From Flavobacterium tiangeerense (GTDB lineage: Bacteria; Bacteroidota; Bacteroidia; Flavobacteriales; Flavobacteriaceae), in the NCBI RefSeq assembly GCF_007830355.1, contig NZ_VLKO01000008.1:199453-263452 (forward strand): a stretch of 64,000 nucleotides of DNA, read 5' to 3'. Shown here in pieces: positions 45,941-54,102 of the stretch; position 1 is the first letter of the stretch; each line of letters begins with the position of its first letter. The notes under the pieces are model-generated. The model was not told where the DNA came from and did not search any database. It saw only the letters and a program-made list of their open reading frames with translations. The translations under genes and the position numbers were made by a program.

Positions 45941-46411
45941 TTAACTGCCTTGTTTTCTTACTGGTTTTTTAAATACTTTATTTTTTGCAATTTGATACTC
46001 CTCTAGATATAGTACACTTTCTATGCCAACATTAATATTATTCGATAATAAAGACAAGGCTTTTTGTGTAGCTTCAAAGGCAACTTTGGGATCCTCATAG
46101 GTTCCTAAATCTGACTGTGGTGGCGTAGTATCAGTATTTAAAAAATCATAGCTTCCCACTCCTACAGCAACGACTACAGAAGCTGCAATGGAAAGCCATA
46201 ATACAGTCCTTTTATGTTCATAAAAAGGGATGATACGGGTAAACTGCTCTTTTTTTGACTGATCAAGACCCTTAAAAAAATGTTGGTATTGTATTAAATG
46301 TTGTGCAACATCGCTTGAAGAAAAATAAATACGTAATTCATTCTCTTCGGCAATACTTGTTACTCCTTCAAAGTATTTTTCTAAAAGTATTTCTATTTTA
46401 TTGATTTCCAT
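45941..46411 (-). CDS. Probable anti-sigma-factor-like membrane protein
   Basis: A 156-residue protein with a helical N-terminus (LLEKYFEGVTSIAEENELRIYF, the kind seen in Bacteroidota anti-sigma proteins), one TM helix (about 69-88, TVLWLSIAASVVVAVGVGSY) and a short outer part. The first 14 bases overlap the sigma factor gene, so the two are coupled and it likely restrains the sigma factor. It is not a FecR-type protein: no large periplasmic FecR domain is present. Confidence 0.7.
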   Translation of the reverse strand: MEINKIEILLEKYFEGVTSIAEENELRIYFSSSDVAQHLIQYQHFFKGLDQSKKEQFTRIIPFYEHKRTVLWLSIAASVVVAVGVGSYDFLNTDTTPPQSDLGTYEDPKVAFEATQKALSLLSNNINVGIESVLYLEEYQIAKNKVFKKPVRKQGS

Positions 46412-46907
46412 GGGCGTGTGACTTTATAATGTATTCCCTAATTATTTTTCGCGCTCTAGAAAGTGAAACTCGTACTGCGCTTTCGTTCATTTGTAACAAT
46501 GAAGCTATTTCTTCAAACTCGTATTGCTCTACATCTCGTAATTGAACAATCATGCGTTGCTGTTCAGGCAATTGAGCTAAACAAGTATCAACCCATTTAA
46601 GACTATCTTGATCTTCTAATTTTTTTTCAAGACTTGGTGCAGTATCTACATAATTAGAATGAACTAATGGCTCATTACTAGCTCGTTTTGATTTCAGTTG
46701 ATCCAAACAAAAATTCTTAGTCATGGTCATTGCAAATGCCTCAACGCTACCGTACTTATTTAAAGAATCATTTTTTGACCACAACTTAGTCAAAACCTCC
46801 TGCGTTGCGTCTTCGGCCTCCTCTTTACTGAGCAATAATCGCTTGGCTAGCCTAAAGACTTTGTCCTTAAATGGAGAGATCAAGACTACAAATTCGCTTT
46901 GGTTCAT
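46398..46907 (-). CDS. ECF-type RNA polymerase sigma factor
   Basis: A 169-residue sigma-70 family ECF factor with region 2 (FRLAKRLLLSKEEAEDATQEVLTKLW) and region 4 (LAQLPEQQRMIVQLRDVEQYEFEEIASLL...VRVSLSRARKIIRE). It leads the operon with an anti-sigma-like gene and two DUF4252 genes, which presumably form its regulon, as in related flavobacteria. Regulation by membrane-anchored partner is inferred from gene order. Confidence 0.9.
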   Translation of the reverse strand: MNQSEFVVLISPFKDKVFRLAKRLLLSKEEAEDATQEVLTKLWSKNDSLNKYGSVEAFAMTMTKNFCLDQLKSKRASNEPLVHSNYVDTAPSLEKKLEDQDSLKWVDTCLAQLPEQQRMIVQLRDVEQYEFEEIASLLQMNESAVRVSLSRARKIIREYIIKSHAHGNQ

Positions 46908-47025
46908 ACACGTTTTACTAACAACTTATATATACAAGACGATTGAAAAGTTATTTTGTAACATAAATTATTAAATTAAAACTAAAGTTAGTATTTTTAC
47001 GTTAATAAGGATATAAACCAAACCT

Positions 47026-48474
47026 ATGAAGACCTACTTTAAAATTCCCCTACTATTACTCATTACACTTTTTGTGCTACAAGGCTGTCAAGACAATGAC
47101 GATGTAGCAGCTCCTGCTACACTTGAAATACAAGATTTTGTTTGGAAAGGCATGAATCAATACTACCTATGGACAGATGAAGTTGCTAATTTAGATGAAA
47201 CAAGATTTGCTGATCAAGCTAGTTTAAACAACTTCTTAAAAGATTTTGATTCTCCTGAAAATTTATTTGCAGCACTGCGTGTAGACGCAAACAAAGACAA
47301 ATTCAGCTGGATCGTAGATGATTATTTAGAACTAGAAGGACAATTTCAAGGAACTACTAACAATAACGGAGTTGAGTTTGGTTTAAGCAGAAAATCAACT
47401 GGCTCATCAGAAATTTTCGGATTTGTACGCTATATTATTCCTGGTTCTAATGCTGCTACTAAAGATATTAAAAGAGGAGATGTTTTTACAGCAGTGAATG
47501 GAACGCCACTTACAGTAAGTAATTATCAGTCTTTACTTTTTGGGGCTAATAATGATTATACGCTTAACATGGCTGATATATCAGGAGGCGCATTTGTAAC
47601 CAATGGAAAAAACATAGCCCTTACAAAAACAGTCTTAACAGAAAATCCTATTCTAGTGAATAAAGTAATTATTTCAGGTACTCACAAAATTGGGTATTTG
47701 ATGTACAACGCTTTTACAGCAAATTTTGATACCAAATTAAACGAAGCTTTTGGTACGTTAAAAGCACAAGGTATTACAGAATTGGTTCTTGATTTACGAT
47801 ACAATGGCGGAGGTTCTGTGCAAACAGCAACACGTTTAGCAAGTATGATTACAGGACAGTTTACGGGTAAGGTATTTGCAAAACAACAATGGAATAAGGA
47901 AATAAATGATTACTTTGAGGCAGAGAATCCTGATGCTTTATATAATTATTTTACTGACAAAATAGGTAGTGCTGCTATCAATAGTTTAAACTTAACCAAA
48001 GTTTATATTCTTACAAGTGCAAGTTCAGCATCTGCAAGTGAGCTAGTAATTAACGGATTAGAACCACACATCAATGTGATTCAAATAGGTGATGTTACCG
48101 TGGGGAAAAATGTAGGTTCAGTAACCTTGTATGACTCTCCAGGATTTGGATCAGACAACAGAAATCCAAAACACAGATATGCTATGCAACCTATTGTTTT
48201 AAAAATTGTTAATTCGGTTGGTTTTGGAGATTATCAAAATGGTTTACAACCTGATTTCTTGCAAAAAGAAACTATAAGTACCATGGGCGTTTTGGGAGAT
48301 GAAAATGAGCCATTATTAAAAACTGCTATTGCAAAAATTACAGGAACAGGTCGCGTCAGTACTCAAAAACAAAGAGCTGATTATGAAGAATTCAGTAGCT
48401 CACAAGCCGTAAACGGATTGAACCAAATGTATATTGAAAAAGCTCCCGAAGGATTGCTAAAAGCATTAGAATAA
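47026..48474 (+). CDS. S41-family C-terminal processing peptidase lipoprotein
   Basis: A 482-residue lipoprotein (signal ending VLQGC at residue 21) with a small helical N-domain, a PDZ-like part (GFVRYIIPGSNAATKDIKRGDVFTAVNGTPL near 140) and the S41 protease core (LVLDLRYNGGGSVQTATRLASM near 255, and the SSASASELVINGL segment near 335 with the catalytic Ser). Catalytic Ser present; Lys not checked by alignment. It likely degrades or trims periplasmic or surface proteins. Divergent from the sigma operon. Confidence 0.88.
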   Translation: MKTYFKIPLLLLITLFVLQGCQDNDDVAAPATLEIQDFVWKGMNQYYLWTDEVANLDETRFADQASLNNFLKDFDSPENLFAALRVDANKDKFSWIVDDYLELEGQFQGTTNNNGVEFGLSRKSTGSSEIFGFVRYIIPGSNAATKDIKRGDVFTAVNGTPLTVSNYQSLLFGANNDYTLNMADISGGAFVTNGKNIALTKTVLTENPILVNKVIISGTHKIGYLMYNAFTANFDTKLNEAFGTLKAQGITELVLDLRYNGGGSVQTATRLASMITGQFTGKVFAKQQWNKEINDYFEAENPDALYNYFTDKIGSAAINSLNLTKVYILTSASSASASELVINGLEPHINVIQIGDVTVGKNVGSVTLYDSPGFGSDNRNPKHRYAMQPIVLKIVNSVGFGDYQNGLQPDFLQKETISTMGVLGDENEPLLKTAIAKITGTGRVSTQKQRADYEEFSSSQAVNGLNQMYIEKAPEGLLKALE

Positions 48475-48495
48475 AAAATTTAGAACCTAATTTTT

Positions 48496-48547
48496 TGCCA
48501 CAAATTTGAAGATCCAACCCTTTGAATTTGTGGCATTATTTTTATCT
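48496..48547 (+). terminator. Terminator after the S41 peptidase gene
   Basis: Stem tgccacaaatt (48496-48506) with aatttgtggca (48525-48535), followed by a T-rich run. Confidence 0.75.
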
Positions 48548-48657
48548 ATTTTACAAAATGATTACTAAACAATCTTTTATGTAAAATAATTTAAAAGCAT
48601 GCAATAATTAGTAGTTTTTGTAAGTTTATATAGATTAACTTCTAAAACTGAAAACCA

Positions 48658-49278
48658 ATGAAAAAAGCTATTCCTTTCTTTTTAGGTTGCGCTACTATGG
48701 TATCGCTAGCATTTGTAAAACCAAGTGTAGAGAACAACAAGCAAATTCACGTAGTTATTGATGCTGGGCATGGCGGAACTGATTTTGGTGCCAGATCAAT
48801 TACTAGTTCTGAAAAGCAAATTGTAGAACAGATAACTCAGAAAATTAAGCTCTTAAATAAAAATGAAAATGTAATTATTCATTTCACTCGAAATGATGAC
48901 CAATTTGTATCTCTAACCGACCGTGCAGATTTCATCAATAAAATTAAACCCAACTTAGTCATATCCTTACACGTTAACCAAAGTCGTAATGAATCAAAAT
49001 CAGGAATGGAGTTTTATGTGGCTAATGAGTCATTAGTTAACGATCAATCAATTGAAATCGCAAATGAATTACGCACTAAATTTTTACAAAGGAATGCGGT
49101 AGCTCCATCTGAAATTAAAAAAGCTCCTTTTTTAATTTTAAAAAAATCAGTGTCACCTGCAGTACTCATTGAACTAGGTTACCTTTCAAATTCATCTGAC
49201 AGAGCCTACCTGACTGATGATAAGCAACAAGATCAAATTGCTACTACAATCCTATCATTTGTAGCTGATTTAAAATAA
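48658..49278 (+). CDS. N-acetylmuramoyl-L-alanine amidase
   Basis: A 206-residue Amidase_3 hydrolase that cleaves peptidoglycan stem peptides from MurNAc. It has a signal peptide-like N-terminus (PFFLGCATMVSLAFVKPS), the zinc motif IDAGHGGTDFGA (His38), Glu52 in SSEKQIVEQ, a second His in LVISLHVNQSRNE near 105 and the catalytic VLIELGYLSNSSD near 172. Periplasmic. It resembles a short stand-alone AmiC domain without a binding module. Confidence 0.92.
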   Translation: MKKAIPFFLGCATMVSLAFVKPSVENNKQIHVVIDAGHGGTDFGARSITSSEKQIVEQITQKIKLLNKNENVIIHFTRNDDQFVSLTDRADFINKIKPNLVISLHVNQSRNESKSGMEFYVANESLVNDQSIEIANELRTKFLQRNAVAPSEIKKAPFLILKKSVSPAVLIELGYLSNSSDRAYLTDDKQQDQIATTILSFVADLK

Positions 49279-49297
49279 TATAAAAACAAATAGTAAC

Positions 49298-49337
49298 AAA
49301 AAAGCGAGACATTCATTGCTGAGTCTCGCTTTTTTTT
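49298..49337 (+). terminator. Terminator after the amidase gene
   Basis: Stem aaaaaagcgagac (49298-49310) with gtctcgctttttt (49323-49335) and a T-run. Confidence 0.88.
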
Positions 49338-49363
49338 CCAATTTAACAAACAATTATTTTCAA

Positions 49364-49432
49364 TTAAAATAAGAAATTCATTCCTATTTTAAAGTTTCTT
49401 CCGCGTGTAGCATTACCTCTTTTTTTGAGGAA
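49364..49432 (-). pseudogene. Possible C-terminal relic of a TonB-dependent receptor
   Basis: The minus strand encodes RGNATRGRNFKIGMNFLF and a stop (49364-49366). This is the classical last beta strand of SusC/BtuB-type receptors (GRNFxIGxNFxF). No barrel sequence remains upstream of it. The full-length btuB-like gene next door ends in a related MPGRNFNMYIIFKF, so this may be the stump of a lost duplicate. Short, hence tentative. Confidence 0.4.
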
Positions 49433-49572
49433 GCAAATTGAATTCTTTTTAATTTCGAAACAACTTAACTTAAATGTAAAATACTGGCAAAAGAGATGTT
49501 ATCACTTATAGTATATTTACAAAGGAGTTGCATTCGATTTTAATAAAAACCTTTGCAATCAATAAATATATA

Positions 49573-50619
49573 TTATTTGTTAAAGTAAAAGCCATTTGGC
49601 CCTACTCCTACTGTCAATTCCTTTTGTAAATTACCCGTTAATGAATACACATACGCTTTACTGTTTGATGCGAAATCTCCTCCATCAGCAATGAAAATTT
49701 TATCATTCTCTACTGCAAAACCATACATTACCCCATATTGAGAAGTTGAAGTATAGGTAAACAAAGCAGTTTCACTTGCCTGACTTGCTGTAATATCCAT
49801 AGCAAAAACACTACTCCCTTTAGTAAAGAAAACCTTAGAGCCATAAATATCTAAATTTTTAGCTCCTTTTAAAGTCGCTGGTAAAACTACTTCTGATACT
49901 GATTTGTCAGAAAGTTTAACTTTTACAATTTTACTTGATCCTGAAAAAGGAGAAGCCAAAACATATAATGTACCGTTTGTTATCTCCATACTGTTAGCAC
50001 TAGCTCCTACAGTAACTGAAGATTCTAATGCCTTAGTACTAGTATTCACTACTAACACTTTGTCATTATTATAAGGCTCAATGATGTATAATTTATCGCC
50101 ATCAAGTACTATGCGATCAGCTGTAGCGTTCAAATCAATTTTTGACTCCACTTTATTAGTCGCTAAATCAATTATAGCAACATAATCATCTGTATTACCT
50201 TGTGCTCCTCCATAATTATTAGCGTTTGTAACATAAGCTTTGCCGTTTTTTACAACACCATACCTTGGACTAGCTAAGCCAGAATCTATTTTTGCAAGTA
50301 ACTTAAATGAATATCGATTTACTACATTTATTACATTAGATCCACCAGCAATAATATATGCTTTGTCTCCATCAAAGAAAATATTTTGTACATATTTACC
50401 AATGAAATCACCAGCATTTTCAGCGCCATAAACATCTTGTTTAAAAATAGTCATGTCATCACCCAAAAATGATACCGAACCACCAGAGGAATTACCTTCG
50501 TTCAAAATAAAAACACCATCATCATAACTACCTTTTGAAACATTTTCATTTTCATCAGTACTACATGATGCTAAAAATGCAAAAGAAAAAACCACTACTA
50601 AAATTCTAGTTACCTTCAT
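49573..50619 (-). CDS. BtuG-like surface beta-propeller lipoprotein (DUF5074/YncE type)
   Basis: A 348-residue lipoprotein (signal ending FLASC at residue 19) built of repeated propeller blades such as DGVFILNEGNSSGGSVSFL, KAYIIAGGSNVINVVNRYSFK, YVAIIDLATNKVESKIDL and LYIIEPYNNDKVLVVN. In Bacteroides, BtuG is a surface propeller lipoprotein that captures B12 with very high affinity and sits on BtuB. This gene lies four bases after the btuB-like gene and shares the riboswitch, so a BtuG role is well supported by context, although the ligand is inferred. Confidence 0.85.
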   Translation of the reverse strand: MKVTRILVVVFSFAFLASCSTDENENVSKGSYDDGVFILNEGNSSGGSVSFLGDDMTIFKQDVYGAENAGDFIGKYVQNIFFDGDKAYIIAGGSNVINVVNRYSFKLLAKIDSGLASPRYGVVKNGKAYVTNANNYGGAQGNTDDYVAIIDLATNKVESKIDLNATADRIVLDGDKLYIIEPYNNDKVLVVNTSTKALESSVTVGASANSMEITNGTLYVLASPFSGSSKIVKVKLSDKSVSEVVLPATLKGAKNLDIYGSKVFFTKGSSVFAMDITASQASETALFTYTSTSQYGVMYGFAVENDKIFIADGGDFASNSKAYVYSLTGNLQKELTVGVGPNGFYFNK

Positions 50620-50623
50620 TATA

Positions 50624-52477
50624 TTAAAATTTAAAAATTATGTACATATTAAAATTACGCCCTGGCATTATTCTTTGTTCCAAACTCACATATTTGTGCC
50701 CCCAAATATTAACAACTTGAGCACCAATTTTAATATTATTTAAAATTGGTAAATCATAATCAACGCTAGTATTGCTTACTGTATAAGCTGGAATCACAGC
50801 TGCAGGATTATTATCTGCTTGGGTGTATACAAAACCATTATAAAGTACTTGGTAATTGACATTCCATTTTTTATAAGAATATGCTAATGAGGTAGTAGCT
50901 TTATGGAAAGGCACAAAAAAAAGTTGTTTTTGTGTTTCCTCGTTTTGTGAAATTGTGTAAGCGTAAGTACTATTCAATTGCCAATGGCTTTGTCCAATAT
51001 TTTTATTCCAATTTAGTAAAACCTCAATACCATATGCTTTAACTCGATCTGTATTTTGTGGTGCCCATACTCCGTTATTTCCAGGTACCCATCGCAATAA
51101 ATCTTTTATTTTATTGAAGTAAACCGTTTGTGTAAGCGATACATTATGATATTTAAAAATATTTGCGAGTTCGCCTTGATAAGCACTTTCTGGTTTTAAA
51201 TTAGGATTGCCACCACTTTCCCAGTACAAATCATTATAGGTTGGAATTCTAAAATTATGAGAAACATTAGCCTTGATTTGATACCAAGAAATACCGTGCC
51301 AACTACTCCCCAGAGAGAAAAGTACTGGTGATTGGTAATTGTTTGTAATTTCTTTACGAATGCCAAACTCATTTTGCCAATTTTTAGTTGCTTCGTATTT
51401 TGCCAAAACCGCAAAACTGCTAATTTCACGCTCATGATTACCAAATCCTGATCCTTCACCTTTAGTTAAATTATACTCTAACAGCGCATTTATTAAAAGT
51501 TTGCTATTAAATTGGTGGTTGACATCGGCTTTAACAATCCATGTATTTGTATTACCAAAACTATAATCAGGCTTTGTATTGTCTTCAAAATATTGATAGC
51601 CTTCTGTTATATATGCCGTTCTTAAATAAGTAGTCCACTTATTAAAACTAGCTTGGTACTCTAATAAATTTCTACTAAAATCATTTTTGTATTTTGTACG
51701 TGACTCAGATGATGATAACAAGGAAATATTTCGGTCGGTATTTGAGGATTGACTATACAGTTTTAAATACTGTTTTTCATTAAATTTATAACCAACTGTA
51801 GCATTTAGTGTGTTAACTTCATAATCTCCATTTTCATTAAATCTTTGGTTTCCCCTCCAATCGTAACTATCCTGAAACTTATAATTATTAGCCGAACTAT
51901 TTCTAGAAAAACCAAACTGTGTTGACCATTTATCATTTGAAAAAATGCCTTTATACAATAGGTTTTGAGTGTTAAAGCTACCGAAGTCGTATCTTATTTC
52001 ATTAGAAATTACATTTGTAAAACTTAAATTAGTTCCTAAATGTAGTGTTCCGCCAATAGCACCACTGCCATAAATTACACTTCCGCCTCCACCTTTTACT
52101 TGAACAGAATTATAATCATTACTCGTTAAAGTATTAAAATCAGTACTGCCGTTCATTTGAGAATTAATATTTATCCCATTCCAAATCACTGCAGTTTGTG
52201 AGGAAGTTGTACCCCTAAAAGCAACTGTAGACAACATCCCACGACCGTATTCTTTAAAATACAAAACCGTATTATAGTTGAGTGAATTTGTGAGTAGTCC
52301 AGTGTTTTTTGACAAAATAGAGTCATTCAAACTAATTATAGTTTGAGTACTGGAGAATTTGCGCAGTTTAACATCAGAAACGATAACCTCACGTAAACGC
52401 GTGATGGAGTCGTTTTGACCCAAAATAACCTGGCTTGCAAAAAAGCAAAATAAGAAGAATACTTTAAAATGTGTCAT
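50624..52477 (-). CDS. btuB: BtuB-like TonB-dependent cobalamin receptor
   Basis: A 617-residue outer-membrane receptor. Signal peptide MTHFKVFFLFCFFASQVILGQ, then a TonB box (REVIVSDVKL), plug (TVAFRGTTSSQTAVIWNGI, VKGGGGSVIYGSGAIGGTLHLG) and barrel ending VSLEQRIMPGRNFNMYIIFKF. The frame is open to 52567, but that extension reads into the riboswitch; MTHF at 52477 is the true start. A cobalamin riboswitch lies upstream and a BtuG-like gene downstream, so the substrate is almost certainly B12 or a corrinoid. Confidence 0.93.
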   Translation of the reverse strand: MTHFKVFFLFCFFASQVILGQNDSITRLREVIVSDVKLRKFSSTQTIISLNDSILSKNTGLLTNSLNYNTVLYFKEYGRGMLSTVAFRGTTSSQTAVIWNGININSQMNGSTDFNTLTSNDYNSVQVKGGGGSVIYGSGAIGGTLHLGTNLSFTNVISNEIRYDFGSFNTQNLLYKGIFSNDKWSTQFGFSRNSSANNYKFQDSYDWRGNQRFNENGDYEVNTLNATVGYKFNEKQYLKLYSQSSNTDRNISLLSSSESRTKYKNDFSRNLLEYQASFNKWTTYLRTAYITEGYQYFEDNTKPDYSFGNTNTWIVKADVNHQFNSKLLINALLEYNLTKGEGSGFGNHEREISSFAVLAKYEATKNWQNEFGIRKEITNNYQSPVLFSLGSSWHGISWYQIKANVSHNFRIPTYNDLYWESGGNPNLKPESAYQGELANIFKYHNVSLTQTVYFNKIKDLLRWVPGNNGVWAPQNTDRVKAYGIEVLLNWNKNIGQSHWQLNSTYAYTISQNEETQKQLFFVPFHKATTSLAYSYKKWNVNYQVLYNGFVYTQADNNPAAVIPAYTVSNTSVDYDLPILNNIKIGAQVVNIWGHKYVSLEQRIMPGRNFNMYIIFKF

Positions 52478-52519
52478 AATTTCCTGAACCTTTATTCCCG
52501 AAAGTCCGCTATTGATTAT

Positions 52520-52690
52520 GAAATAAGGCAGGTCTCCTGGCTTGCGTCTTGTTGTTGACCTTCCCACCCGCCAACGCGAGCAGTGGCATAGTAGATAACA
52601 ACAAGCATAATAGCTTACAGTTGCGGGTACAGCTTAGGTTTTGAACCTAATTCCCTTTTAATGCGTTCTTGAATGTAATGAACGCAACCA
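52520..52690 (-). promoter_or_regulatory. Cobalamin riboswitch upstream of btuB
   Basis: On the minus strand the conserved blocks follow in order: AAAAGGGAA with GGTT...AACC, AGCTGTACCCGCAACTGTAA (B12-box core), GCCACTG...GGGAAGG and the 3' AGCCAGGAGACCTGCC. A flanking stem (tgcgttc/gaacgca, 52662-52686) comes first in the transcript. This is the AdoCbl-type element that shuts off uptake when cobalamin is plentiful. Boundaries are approximate. Confidence 0.93.
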
Positions 52691-52701
52691 AATTTCGATT
52701 G

Positions 52702-52733
52702 CAAAGATAAAATTATAATGAGAAAATCACCAA
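52702..52733 (-). promoter_or_regulatory. Promoter of the riboswitch-btuB-btuG unit
   Basis: TATCTTTG (52702-52709) and TTG (52731-52733), 21 bases apart on the minus strand, directly before the riboswitch. It lies only 15 bases beyond the end of cobC (52748). Confidence 0.75.
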
Positions 52734-52747
52734 AAAAAATGATAATT

Positions 52748-53284
52748 TTATAAAGTAAGACGTACAACAGCGCCAAAATCTACTTTATTCTGAAAAGCAT
52801 CTTGTAAGGGCAAGCCAGAAACTGCACACAAAAAGCTCCTAATAATCCCGCCATGGGCCACAATAATAACGGGTTTTGTGGTAGCGGAATCCAGTGTATT
52901 TTCCATGAAATCCAATACTCTATTATAGAGGTCTAAAAATGATTCGCCGTTTGGTACAGAAACATTGACAAAATCAGTCATCCATGGGGTGAAAACTTCG
53001 GGTGGAATGCTGTCCCAATTTTTCAACTCCCAATCGCCAAAATTCATTTCCATCAAGCGTTCATCCAGCGTCACATTTGCAATAGCGAAATTATTTTGAA
53101 TGTGCTTAGCCAGAATGGTACAACGCTGTAAAGGACTTGAAAAAAGTAATGCATCCTGTGGTAATTGCTTTAAAATAGCATCAAAAACAGCTTCATAAGG
53201 AGCCGCAATTTCAACATCAGATTGGCCGTAGCAAATTCCTTTTTCACAAACGGTCTCGGTATGTCTAACTAAATAAATTTCCAT
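52748..53284 (-). CDS. cobC: Histidine phosphatase, CobC-like (alpha-ribazole phosphatase)
   Basis: A 178-residue phosphoglycerate-mutase-fold phosphatase with the RHTETVCEKGICYGQSDV start (catalytic His8), FSSPLQRC near 50, MEMNFGDWE near 83 and VAHGGIIR near 143 (second His). The proposed role is removing the phosphate from alpha-ribazole 5'-phosphate or from cobalamin 5'-phosphate in lower-ligand assembly. The first 16 bases overlap cobS, so it is the last gene of the cob operon. Confidence 0.88.
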   Translation of the reverse strand: MEIYLVRHTETVCEKGICYGQSDVEIAAPYEAVFDAILKQLPQDALLFSSPLQRCTILAKHIQNNFAIANVTLDERLMEMNFGDWELKNWDSIPPEVFTPWMTDFVNVSVPNGESFLDLYNRVLDFMENTLDSATTKPVIIVAHGGIIRSFLCAVSGLPLQDAFQNKVDFGAVVRLTL

Positions 53285-54069
53285 AATGCACTAATTGAAA
53301 GATAAAAAATAACTTCACAAACTTGTTGTGTGGCTCCTAGACAATCTCCGGTGTAGCCGTCAATCCATTTTTGAAAATAACGGGCTAGAAAAAATCGAGT
53401 AAGAAATATTGGTACTAGAACCAAGAGAAATGCTATTTGATAAAAAGACATCACAACCAGTGGAAGCAATCCAAAAAATGCTGCTCCAATAACCTCTTTA
53501 CTTGAGAAACTTTGAGCAATGGGCTTGCTTTTACTAGAAGCATCCTCACGAGAATATTCATGTGTGAAAACAATTGATATAGCAGCAAATCTACTAAGAG
53601 CATGTCCTGTTATAAAAACTAATAAAAAAGTGAAAAATGCATGGTAGTTCGTAAATAGCGATTCACTTTTGACTAAAGTTACTAGACTCATGAACTTTAG
53701 CAAAAAAAGCAACACCAAACCAATAGCGCCATAAGCACCGATAGCGCTATCTTTCATAATGGTCAAAATCTTAGTTTTGGTCCAACCACCGCCAAATCCG
53801 TCACACACATCTGCAAAACCATCTTCATGAAAAGCACCAGTAATCAATATACTTGCAATCATCGAAAGGACAATACCAATCTCAGCATTCCACAACCAAG
53901 AGGCCGCAGCATAGACTCCAAAAGCCATTGCCCCCACAATCCAACCAATTAAAGGAAAGTATCGGGATGCTTTGTTTAAATAATCCGGGTTGTGATCGAT
54001 ATTTTTAGGACACGGAATACGGGTATAAAACATCAATGCTGTAAAAAATATATGAACTTCTTTTTTCAT
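53269..54069 (-). CDS. cobS: Adenosylcobinamide-GDP ribazoletransferase
   Basis: A 266-residue integral membrane enzyme that joins alpha-ribazole to AdoCbi-GDP to make cobalamin. The opening FFTALMFYTRIPCP, then SRYFPLIGWIVGA, the acidic motif TGAFHEDGFADVCDGFGGG near 97 (metal binding) and several TM helices fit CobS. It lies 33 bases after bluB-cobT and overlaps cobC. Confidence 0.94.
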   Translation of the reverse strand: MKKEVHIFFTALMFYTRIPCPKNIDHNPDYLNKASRYFPLIGWIVGAMAFGVYAAASWLWNAEIGIVLSMIASILITGAFHEDGFADVCDGFGGGWTKTKILTIMKDSAIGAYGAIGLVLLFLLKFMSLVTLVKSESLFTNYHAFFTFLLVFITGHALSRFAAISIVFTHEYSREDASSKSKPIAQSFSSKEVIGAAFFGLLPLVVMSFYQIAFLLVLVPIFLTRFFLARYFQKWIDGYTGDCLGATQQVCEVIFYLSISALWKFI

Positions 54070-54102
54070 TTTTTATTTTTTGGCTAAGCCAAATTTATAA
54101 AG

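Noticed and set aside
51196..51459. An 87-codon minus-strand ORF
   Set aside because: Out-of-frame shadow inside btuB.
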